NCBI GenBank assembly: GCA_039934635.1
Contig: JBDTLT010000269.1
Location: 1-7,056, forward strand
Reading direction: 5' to 3'
DNA from: DATLFA01 sp039934635
Lineage (GTDB): Bacteria > Actinomycetota > Acidimicrobiia > Acidimicrobiales > WLNW01
Length of the DNA stretch: 7,056 nucleotides
The notes under the pieces were generated by a model. That model did not search any database. It had not been told where the DNA came from and saw only the letters and a program-made list of their open reading frames with translations. Shown in pieces: positions 1-6,970 of this stretch. The position numbers and the translations under genes were made by a program. Numbering within the stretch: position 1 is the first letter of the stretch; each line of letters begins with the position of its first letter.

Positions 1-126
1 CTCGAGCAAGGCTCGTGCAAGGGCTGCCACATCAAGCTCTCGTCGGTCGAGTTCGACCGGGTCAGACACGAGCCGATCGATGCTGTCGTGCACTGTGAGC
101 ACTGCGGCCGCATCTTGATCCGCTGA
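1..126 (+). CDS. C4-type zinc-ribbon protein, C-terminal fragment
   Basis: The reading frame is open from the first base and ends in TGA at 124-126, giving the last 41 residues of a protein whose start lies outside the window. The fragment has two CxxC knuckles: C6 and C9 in SCKGCH, and C32 and C35 in CEHCGRIL. Such a four-cysteine zinc site with a terminal CGRIL(I/V)R is typical of the zf-RING_7 / C4 zinc-ribbon family. Members usually have a long N-terminal coiled coil, which would lie upstream and cannot be seen here. The family is thought to bind nucleic acid or protein, but its role is poorly defined. The next gene starts 13 bases downstream on the same strand, so the two may be co-transcribed. 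The family call is fairly secure; the function is not. Confidence 0.8.
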   Translation, partial: LEQGSCKGCHIKLSSVEFDRVRHEPIDAVVHCEHCGRILIR

Positions 127-139
127 CGCCTCGACAACG

Positions 140-631
140 ATGTTCATCTGGTTCGCGGCCGCTTCGTTCTTGATCGTCGCGATGGTCTTCGACAGTCCCG
201 CGGTCGACTATCGCATCGTGATGTTGGGCGGTGTCGCACCGGTACTCGAGGGCGCAATCGGTGGGCCGTGGCTGTTGCACACCCTGGCCGGTTGCGTTGC
301 GGTGTTCGTCGTGGTCGTCGTCGCCACGCGGGGCCGGCGCCTGGCCGCTCGCCGGGCCATCGGGCTGCCGATCGGTTTGTTCCTACATCTCGTGCTCGAT
401 GGCACGTGGACGAATAGTTCTTTGTTCTGGTGGCCCTTCGGCGGCGGGCATCCGCTCGGTGAGGGCCGCATCCCCGAGTTCGATCATCTCGGCGCTTCCG
501 TCGTGCTCGAGGTACTCGGTGTCGCGATTGCGGCTTTCCTGGTTCGCCGCTACGAACTCGCTCGGCCCGATCGCCGCCGCGAGTTCGTCCGCACCGGCCG
601 CCTCGGTCGTGACGTGATGCGGCTCAGGTGA
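140..631 (+). CDS. Small integral membrane protein, YdjM/metal-dependent hydrolase-like
   Basis: This 163-aa protein has hydrophobic segments at about residues 1-17, 26-62 (possibly two helices around 44-62), 74-88 and 118-136. It ends in an Arg-rich, presumably cytoplasmic tail. Conserved-looking polar residues sit in or beside the membrane segments: H47 in LLHTLAG, H83 and D87 in HLVLDG, W90, WWPF at 97-100 and H104. A His in the first half, HxxxD in a later helix and a following aromatic-Pro-Phe motif recall the LexA-binding/YdjM family of membrane-bound putative metal-dependent hydrolases. The match is by motif only and the substrate is unknown. The start is the first ATG after the zinc-ribbon stop, 13 bases on. 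It has no clear Shine-Dalgarno, so translational coupling is plausible. A plain hypothetical membrane protein is the alternative. Confidence 0.75.
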   Translation: MFIWFAAASFLIVAMVFDSPAVDYRIVMLGGVAPVLEGAIGGPWLLHTLAGCVAVFVVVVVATRGRRLAARRAIGLPIGLFLHLVLDGTWTNSSLFWWPFGGGHPLGEGRIPEFDHLGASVVLEVLGVAIAAFLVRRYELARPDRRREFVRTGRLGRDVMRLR

Positions 632-634
632 GCG

Positions 635-651
635 GCTGAGTGGGACTCAGC
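635..651. repeat. Inverted repeat between convergent genes
   Basis: GCTGAGT (635-641) and ACTCAGC (645-651) are a perfect 7-bp inverted repeat around a GGG loop. It lies just after the membrane-protein stop (629-631) and overlaps the stop codon of the convergent minus-strand gene (647-649). A weaker hairpin, GCTCA/TGAGC (622-633), precedes it. No T-run follows on either strand, so this is not a canonical intrinsic terminator. It may still separate the two converging transcripts or protect their 3' ends. Confidence 0.4.
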
Positions 652-835
652 GGGTGGCGGTGACGAAGCGAGCGGCGACAGTGCCGTCCTCGCTCGTCTG
701 GATCTCGAGGCGCTTGTCCCGGAGAACTGCCGCGCGGGCCGCGGAGCGCTGCACCAGCGGGATGAGGAGGTCCACTGTGCGATCGATCGCGACTGCGGAC
801 TTGAGGTCTATCTCGGTGATCGTTGCGTTGGTCAT
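647..835 (-). CDS. Small hypothetical protein (62 aa)
   Basis: I do not recognise this protein. It starts at ATG 835-833 and ends in TGA at 649-647. The sequence is mixed and soluble-looking: an N-terminal MTNATITEIDLKSAVAID, a helical central part rich in Leu, Ala and Arg (about residues 19-42), and a C-terminal strand-like LEIQTSEDGTVAARFVTA that looks like a beta-hairpin. It contains no Cys and no membrane segment. Codon positions are GC-biased as in the neighbours, which supports real coding over the longer overlapping frames on either strand. No Shine-Dalgarno lies at a useful distance before the ATG; the AT-richer GATACAT just upstream could be a -10 element of a nearly leaderless transcript. 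It is divergent from the cupin gene and convergent with the membrane-protein gene. Confidence 0.5.
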   Translation of the reverse strand: MTNATITEIDLKSAVAIDRTVDLLIPLVQRSAARAAVLRDKRLEIQTSEDGTVAARFVTATR

Positions 836-884
836 GAAACATGTATCGGGGACCCTGTGGAAAACGTTGAGCGAGTGCCTCCTT

Positions 885-961
885 GCGACCTACCACGATG
901 ATCCGGACGGCCCGCGTCGTGCGGCGTCACCCGCCGTGGGCGCGGCGATGGGGTAGGTCGC
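885..961 (+). repeat. Long inverted repeat with nested stems (stem-loop 1)
   Basis: GCGACCTACC (885-894) and GGTAGGTCGC (952-961) are perfect 10-bp complements with a 57-base interior. The interior holds a second stem, GCCCGCG (910-916) with CGTGGGC (935-941; one G-U pair), and inside that a third, GCGG (921-924) with CCGC (931-934), closing a six-base CGTCAC loop. The three helices nest, giving a possible elongated RNA hairpin with asymmetric internal loops. It could instead act at DNA level as a two-half-site operator. Confidence 0.5.
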
Positions 962-979
962 CCGACCCAGACGCATGGC

Positions 980-1016
980 CCGAGCGGCCCCCGGAGCCGA
1001 GAAGTGGGCCGCTTGG
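980..1016 (+). repeat. 11-bp stem-loop 2 upstream of the cupin gene
   Basis: CCGAGCGGCCC (980-990) pairs with GGGCCGCTTGG (1006-1016) over 11 positions with a single G-U wobble, leaving a 15-base loop. It begins 19 bases after stem-loop 1 ends. A further self-complementary pair, GCGCGC at 1016-1021 and 1038-1043, could form a third hairpin that shares only base 1016 with this one. No T-tract follows, so it is not a standard terminator. Confidence 0.5.
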
Positions 1017-1069
1017 CGCGCGATCATGGGCGGCGAGGCGCGCACGACGTCTTGCAGGGGGCACCCGTC

Positions 1070-1534
1070 ATGATCGATACCCATCTCGCCGCGATCGTCG
1101 GTCACGTGGACGACGCCACCGTTCCCTGGATGGACGGGGGCAACCATCGCTACAAGATGCTGCGAGTCGAACGGGGCACCGGGTTGCGGGTGCTGCGGGT
1201 GCAACTGCCGGCCGGGTTCCGGGCACCCCGTCACCGCCATACCGCGGACACGATCGGATTCACGTTGTCGGGGGCGTGGGGCTACGAGGAATACGGCAGC
1301 CGCTACGAAGCGCAGTCGCTCATCTACGAGCCGACGGGATCGATCCACACGCTCATCGTGTTCCCCGACAACAAAGAGGTCACCGATGTCGTGTTCATCG
1401 GGCGCGGTGGCAACATGACGCTCGACGAGAACGACAACGTCGTGGCGGTCAGCGATAGCGAGACGCTGCTGGAGGAGTACTACCAGCGCTGTGACGCGGC
1501 GGGTTTGCCGCGACCCACACACATCGAAGCCTGA
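1070..1534 (+). CDS. Cupin protein, 2,4'-dihydroxyacetophenone dioxygenase-like
   Basis: This 154-aa single-domain cupin has a clear metal-site signature. H55 and H57 are in PRHRHTADT, E73/E74 in WGYEEYG at the glycine-rich turn, and H93 in GSIHTL. The order HxH, then acidic residue, then EPxGxxHTL matches the 2,4'-dihydroxyacetophenone dioxygenase/ChrR-type cupin group, in which the His residues bind a catalytic metal, often iron, for oxidative C-C cleavage. The actual substrate here is unknown, and an isomerase or sensor role is possible. The ATG at 1070 was chosen over an in-frame upstream start at 1004. It has GCAGGGGG about 8 bases before it, whereas the upstream extension is Arg/Gly-rich and falls in the hairpin region. 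The amidohydrolase gene begins 34 bases downstream, suggesting a shared transcript. Confidence 0.85.
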   Translation: MIDTHLAAIVGHVDDATVPWMDGGNHRYKMLRVERGTGLRVLRVQLPAGFRAPRHRHTADTIGFTLSGAWGYEEYGSRYEAQSLIYEPTGSIHTLIVFPDNKEVTDVVFIGRGGNMTLDENDNVVAVSDSETLLEEYYQRCDAAGLPRPTHIEA

Positions 1535-1553
1535 CCGAAGAGCGTGACCGAAG
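1532..1553 (+). repeat. Short direct repeat at the cupin stop / amidohydrolase RBS
   Basis: TGACCGAAG occurs at 1532-1540, beginning with the cupin stop codon, and again at 1545-1553, a 13-base period. The second copy runs into AAGGGA (1551-1556), the only Shine-Dalgarno-like sequence for the amidohydrolase ATG at 1569, with a long 12-base spacer. It looks like a small local duplication that may have created the ribosome binding site. Chance is possible. Confidence 0.35.
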
Positions 1554-1568
1554 GGATGACACACGCGC

Positions 1569-3236
<1,668 letters not shown>

Positions 3237-3270
3237 GCGCGCAGCGTTACATTGTGCCGAGGGAGGGCAA

Positions 3271-4098
3271 GTGGCTCCGCAAATCGACTCGTTGTCGAAT
3301 CATCGCATCGGCGTCGGCGATTCGATGCGCAGCATTTTCGTCCGTGGTTCCGGTTTTCAGGGTGCCACCGGTGTGCAGGTCGGTGATCAGTGGGCCGAGT
3401 TCATCGTCGACGGTGACGAGATCATCACGGTGACGTTGCCCCACCTCCTCGCCGGCACCACCCAATGGGTCATCGTCCACACGCCCGAAGGCCCGTCGCC
3501 GTGCGTGGGCGACGCGCAGCTCATCACGGTCGATGACCTCACCGACGTGCCTCCGGCGGCGCTGCGTATCGACGAGATGGTGCCGCCGACGATCGACCTC
3601 GGTCGAGCCGATACCTATTGGTTGCTGGGCACCGGCCTCTCACAGGTCACCATGGCGGGGATCGGCGCCACGCCGTGTCCGGTCGAGAGCTACGACGACA
3701 CGCGCCTGATGCTGCACATTCCCCAAGGCGTCGAAGGGGCAGCCGATGGCGCGACGGTCGAGTTGCAGGTGTTTTCGCCCGCTGGCAGCGCCACCCTCAA
3801 CATCACCTGTACCGCGCCGCTCAAGGATCACGAAGAAGGATGGCCGGTGCTCACCAGTATCGAGCCCAATCGACTCGGTGTCGAAGGCGGACGCATCGTT
3901 GTGCAGGGCGTACGGCTCGACTGGGTCAGCACGGTCGTGGTCGGCGACATCTCGTGCACGATCGAGTCGACGAGCGAGGGCACGATCTACGCGATGGTGC
4001 CGTCGCTCGAAGGCCATCGCGGCGAGACCTTGGCGGTGACCGTCATCGATCCGCAGTACGCATCACCGGCGGGCAGCGTGGCGATCACCGTCGAGTGA
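3271..4098 (+). CDS. Three-domain IPT/TIG (Ig-like) protein without signal peptide
   Basis: This 275-aa protein consists almost entirely of three Ig-like units. They lie at about residues 3-88 (PQIDSLSNHRIGVGD, VRGSGFQG, VQVGD), 98-181 (LRIDEMVPPTIDLG, LLGTGLSQ, VELQVFSPAGSATL) and 193-274 (VLTSIEPNRLGVEGG, VVQGVRLDWVS, VVVGD). Each repeats the IPT/TIG pattern of an opening I-x-P/hydrophobic strand, a G-x-G-L/F turn, a VxVGD-like strand and a closing strand. No signal peptide or membrane helix is present, unlike many surface IPT/TIG proteins, so it is probably intracellular or exported by another route. The GTG start at 3271 is supported by GGGAGGG at 3261-3267. The gene lies 34 bases after the amidohydrolase and ends three bases from the convergent PASTA gene. 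A structural or adaptor role is possible; no enzymatic motif is seen. Confidence 0.75.
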   Translation: MAPQIDSLSNHRIGVGDSMRSIFVRGSGFQGATGVQVGDQWAEFIVDGDEIITVTLPHLLAGTTQWVIVHTPEGPSPCVGDAQLITVDDLTDVPPAALRIDEMVPPTIDLGRADTYWLLGTGLSQVTMAGIGATPCPVESYDDTRLMLHIPQGVEGAADGATVELQVFSPAGSATLNITCTAPLKDHEEGWPVLTSIEPNRLGVEGGRIVVQGVRLDWVSTVVVGDISCTIESTSEGTIYAMVPSLEGHRGETLAVTVIDPQYASPAGSVAITVE

Positions 4099-4101
4099 TG
4101 G

Positions 4102-6198
4102 TCAATTGGCCTTGATGGCAAAGATCTCGAGGGGCACGGCCTTGACGTCGACGCAGAACGTGAGTGAGCACTTGCTACAGCCGAGGCTGACGCTGTCGCC
4201 CCGCGAAACCTGTGAGCTCGCCGCGGGAATTTGATTCGACACCTTGTCGATGGTGGTGCAGGCGACGTTGGCCGCGCCGACGAGACCAACTTCGGAGAGC
4301 TTCTGCTTTGCTGCCTGAATGGTGAGGCCCGCCAGGTTGGGAACGGCCACCGGCGGCCCACCGGACACGACGACATCGATTGCGCTACCGAGATTGGCCT
4401 GCGTACCCACCGCGGGCTTGACCTCTATGACCGTGCCGATGGCAGCTCCGGTCGTCGTGGGCTTCTTGGTCACCGAACCGAGCGTGAGACCAGCATCTTT
4501 GAGCTTGGCCAACGCCGCGGTCTGATCGAGCTTGACCACATCGGGCACCTTGCCGGTGGCGTCCATCACGAACACCGCGAGTTGAACGGTAATGCCTTCT
4601 TTCTCCTTCGGTTGGCACGCCGCGTTGGTGTCGGTCACCGTGCAACCGGCGACCGTGCCCTTCTTGGAGTCGTCGGTTGTCTTGGTGTTCTTCGGGGGCG
4701 ATTGCACGGCGAATCCGGCCGCGACCAATTGCTTGCTGACTTCGGTGTACTCACCGGTCAGCGGGGGCAGGGGCTTGGGTGGCGGACCATCCGAGAGCAC
4801 GAGCTCGACGTTCGAGCCGACATCGACCTGCGTCGCCGCGGGAGGGTTGGTGCGCACGACCAGTCCGGCGGCGATGTCGCGGTTCTGCACCTTTTGCGCG
4901 CTTGTCGTGACCTTGAGGTTGAGCGCCTCGAGCGTCTTCTTGCTGTCGTCGGGCGAGAACGCTTGCACGTCCGCGACCGCGGTGCGACCGGGGCCGGCAC
5001 TCATGGTGAGCTTGACCACCGATTGCTTGCGGGCCTGGGTGTTGGCCGCTGGTTCTTGCGCGAAGACCTTGTCTTTTTCGCCTTCGCTCACGGCCTCGGG
5101 TGCCCTCTCCGCCACGAATCCCTTGGTCAGCAACTGCGTCGCGGCCTGATCGAAGGTGAGCCCCGTCACCTGGGGGACGGGCACGATCGCGCTGGCCGCG
5201 GATTCTTTGTCCTTCTTGTTGAGTTCGCGGATCGTGAGCGGTACGCCGAGCGCGAGCAGCACGACGAACACCGCGATCGCCGTCTTTGGCACCCAATGCG
5301 GGAAGAGTGCGAGCTGGTTGTTGCTGGCGTTGAGCTGTGTCGGCACGCCGTTGGGCGGCGTCACGCTGACCGAGAACTGGTGGCGCTTTGGTGTGGCGAA
5401 CCACAGTCGTCGCCGGGGTGCCGCGACGACGCGCACGAATGCCTGTTGCGCGGGCTGCAAACCTGCATACGGCGGATCGAAACTGATCTTCAACTTCTCG
5501 GCGGGATCACTGCCGGTGAAATTGACATTGGCCGGCACGTTGCCGTCGTTGCTGACGATGAGTTGGTGCTCGCCCGCACGCTTGGACTCCGTCTCGAACG
5601 GTGACAGTGTCGAGTTGAGCAGCGTGAAACCGTCGATGTCGATCGATGCCTGGAGTGCGGCGATCACCGAATGGTCGACCGATGACGTGATCGAGATGGA
5701 GATCGGCGTGCGCCCGGCCGGCGTCGTCGAGACGCGCGGTGGGCGGATCGTGATCTGGCACCGTTGTTCGGAATCGACGTCGAGGTTCACCTGTGGAGGG
5801 TCGACCGACACCCACGATGCCGGGATGCCGCTGACGGTGATGACGAATTGTTCGACGACGGTGCCCCCGTTGCGCACGAGCATGCTGAGATCGCACTTGC
5901 CTCCCGGCTCGACCTGTGCGTGATCGACCTCGAGCCGGGCGAGAACGCGTTGTGTCGGCGTGCCCGGACTGACCGGGCGGGGTCGCGCCGCGGGTGCGCT
6001 CGGGACCTGCGCCGTCGGGGCCTGCGGCGGGCGGTACGCGGGCGGCTGCGGGGGGACGGCGCCGTGCGAAGGGGGCGGCGGCGCGGCGGCGGCGCGGGCA
6101 CTCTGCCATCCCAAGAAGGCGCCGCACGCTCGGTTGACGCAGAACTCGGCGTCAGCGGGATTCTCCTGGCCGCAGGTCTGGCATCTGGGAGCTTCCAC
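4102..6198 (-). CDS. Zinc-ribbon / Ig-like / single-TM / multi-PASTA membrane protein
   Basis: This 698-aa protein has a composite layout. Residues 6-25 form a zinc ribbon (C6, C9, C20, C25). Residues 38-82 are a Pro/Ala-rich linker. About 85-188 and 190-282 are two Ig-like domains (VEPGGKCDLSMLVRN; GEHQLIVSNDGNVPANV) like those of actinobacterial proteins annotated 'hydrolytic protein'. One membrane helix spans 304-322. Five PASTA-like units follow at about 340-403, 406-472, 475-545, 550-615 and 617-675, marked by V-P-x-V/L openings and repeated AxxxLxxxGL and VxLxxSxGP motifs. PASTA domains usually sit outside the membrane on PknB kinases or penicillin-binding proteins and bind muropeptides; there is no kinase or transpeptidase domain here. 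With no signal peptide, a cytoplasmic N-terminus and external PASTA region is likely. Flanking charges do not settle this. The GTG start at 6198 follows AAGGAG with a six-base spacer. The gene is divergent from the regulator. Confidence 0.85.
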   Translation of the reverse strand: MEAPRCQTCGQENPADAEFCVNRACGAFLGWQSARAAAAPPPPSHGAVPPQPPAYRPPQAPTAQVPSAPAARPRPVSPGTPTQRVLARLEVDHAQVEPGGKCDLSMLVRNGGTVVEQFVITVSGIPASWVSVDPPQVNLDVDSEQRCQITIRPPRVSTTPAGRTPISISITSSVDHSVIAALQASIDIDGFTLLNSTLSPFETESKRAGEHQLIVSNDGNVPANVNFTGSDPAEKLKISFDPPYAGLQPAQQAFVRVVAAPRRRLWFATPKRHQFSVSVTPPNGVPTQLNASNNQLALFPHWVPKTAIAVFVVLLALGVPLTIRELNKKDKESAASAIVPVPQVTGLTFDQAATQLLTKGFVAERAPEAVSEGEKDKVFAQEPAANTQARKQSVVKLTMSAGPGRTAVADVQAFSPDDSKKTLEALNLKVTTSAQKVQNRDIAAGLVVRTNPPAATQVDVGSNVELVLSDGPPPKPLPPLTGEYTEVSKQLVAAGFAVQSPPKNTKTTDDSKKGTVAGCTVTDTNAACQPKEKEGITVQLAVFVMDATGKVPDVVKLDQTAALAKLKDAGLTLGSVTKKPTTTGAAIGTVIEVKPAVGTQANLGSAIDVVVSGGPPVAVPNLAGLTIQAAKQKLSEVGLVGAANVACTTIDKVSNQIPAASSQVSRGDSVSLGCSKCSLTFCVDVKAVPLEIFAIKAN

Positions 6199-6349
6199 GA
6201 ATCGTCTCCTTGATCGCGTGGCGCCGAAGCGTTCGGATGGCCGGACCCAAGCGTAGGTCGTTCGTTGAGCGCTTGCGGAGCGTTCGTTGAGTGGCTTCGT
6301 TCATCATGCGAGGGTCGCGAGACATCATCAGTTAGGGAATGGGTGCTCG
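6199..6349. promoter_or_regulatory. Divergent promoter region between PASTA-protein and regulator genes
   Basis: This 151-bp non-coding stretch must drive both divergent genes. For the minus-strand gene, AAGGAG (complement of 6206-6211) is the ribosome binding site. TACGCT on the minus strand (complement of 6250-6255) fits the actinobacterial TAnnnT -10 pattern, but no clear -35 is seen. For the regulator I see only AGGGA (6334-6338), 11 bases before the ATG. Direct repeats at 6259-6291 are the most likely regulator-binding site. Confidence 0.5.
6259..6291. repeat. Paired 11-bp direct repeats, 22-bp spacing
   Basis: CGTTCGTTGAG occurs perfectly at 6259-6269 and 6281-6291, start to start exactly 22 bp, about two DNA helical turns. 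The same face of the helix is therefore presented twice. Shorter related sequences flank it: CGTTCG at 6230-6235 and TTCGTT at 6296-6301. The position, just upstream of a possible minus-strand -10 element, fits an operator, perhaps for the neighbouring NarL/LuxR-type regulator. Confidence 0.5.
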
Positions 6350-6970
6350 ATGGGTCCACGGTTGGCCGTTTTCGTACGGGGAGATGATCCGATCTCGGAA
6401 GCGGGCGTGGCCACGCAGCTGCGAGGACGGCCCGAGGTGGCCATCGTCGACGACGAGCACCTGGCCGACGTGGCGATCGTCGTCGTCGACAGCGTGTCCG
6501 ACGATGTGGCTCAGACCGTGCGCCGGCTCAAGCAAGAAGGTGGACCCGCGGTCGTGCTCGTAGTGTCGGCCGTCGATGATCGCTGCCTCATGCACGCGCT
6601 CGAGCTCGGCGCCGCGGGCCTGCTGCGGCGGCGGGAGGCGACGCCGGAAGCGCTCGTCTGTGCGGTCGACCACGCGGCGCGTGGTGAGGGCACGCTCGCA
6701 CCGGATCTACTCGGCTCGCTGATGCGACAGGTCGGGCGACTGCAGCGAGAGATACTCGCGCCTCGCGGCATGGGCCCGGCCGGCTTCAGCGAACGCGAAG
6801 TGATGGTGTTGCGGCTGCTGGCTGAAGGCCTCGACACCGAAGAGATCGCGACGCGCTTGTGCTATTCGCAGCGCACGATAAAGAACGTGATCCATCAAGT
6901 GATCACGCGCATGTGTCTCAAGAACCGATCACACGCGGTCGCCTACGCCATGAAACTCGGCATCATCTAG
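6350..6970 (+). CDS. NarL/LuxR-family regulator with degenerate receiver domain
   Basis: This 206-aa protein has a receiver-like N-terminal domain (about 4-115) and a LuxR/GerE helix-turn-helix (about 145-205). The C-terminal part shows the family pattern FSEREVMVLRLLAEG, EEIATRL, QRTIKNV as recognition helix and NRSHAVAYA. The receiver keeps acidic D12/D13 and S73. The expected phosphorylation Asp is uncertain: D47 in IVVVDS falls about two residues beyond the usual spacing. The invariant Lys position reads Arg (R93/R94). Phosphorylation-independent control is therefore likely. No sensor kinase is adjacent. The ATG at 6350 gives a typical family N-terminus (RLAVFVRGDDPISEAGV); an in-frame TTG at 6287 would add 21 unlike residues and run through the promoter repeats. 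It is divergent from the PASTA-protein gene, which it may control through the direct repeats. Confidence 0.88.
   Translation: MGPRLAVFVRGDDPISEAGVATQLRGRPEVAIVDDEHLADVAIVVVDSVSDDVAQTVRRLKQEGGPAVVLVVSAVDDRCLMHALELGAAGLLRRREATPEALVCAVDHAARGEGTLAPDLLGSLMRQVGRLQREILAPRGMGPAGFSEREVMVLRLLAEGLDTEEIATRLCYSQRTIKNVIHQVITRMCLKNRSHAVAYAMKLGII

Larger units (their letters stand above)
836..1069. promoter_or_regulatory. Divergent intergenic region with structured leader of the cupin gene
   Basis: This 234-bp stretch separates the minus-strand small gene from the plus-strand cupin gene and has no convincing ORF. It should hold both promoters, although I cannot fix -35/-10 boxes with confidence. Most of it (885-1043) is occupied by strong inverted repeats, listed separately. 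A good ribosome binding site, GCAGGGGG (1054-1061), lies about 8 bases before the ATG at 1070. No known riboswitch class is recognised. Confidence 0.45.

Noticed and set aside
856..864. TGTGGAAAA, whose complement TTTTCCACA fits the relaxed DnaA-box pattern.
   Set aside because: It is a single 9-mer with no second box, AT-rich stretch or replication gene nearby; one match in 7 kb is not remarkable.
1004..1069. N-terminal extension of the cupin gene to an upstream in-frame start.
   Set aside because: The added 22 residues are Arg/Gly-rich and unlike cupins, and the ATG at 1070 has a well-placed GCAGGGGG.
4231..5604. 457-codon plus-strand open frame opposite the PASTA protein gene.
   Set aside because: The composition is Arg/Gly/His-rich and repetitive with no family motif, while the minus-strand frame encodes clear PASTA and Ig-like domains and has a strong ribosome binding site.
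6066..6096. GCG-rich low-complexity tract.
   Set aside because: It encodes the Ala/Pro linker of the minus-strand protein and needs no other explanation.
6287..6349. N-terminal extension of the regulator to a TTG at 6287.
   Set aside because: The extra 21 residues do not resemble a receiver domain, the codon lies in the direct repeat, and the ATG at 6350 gives the usual family start.
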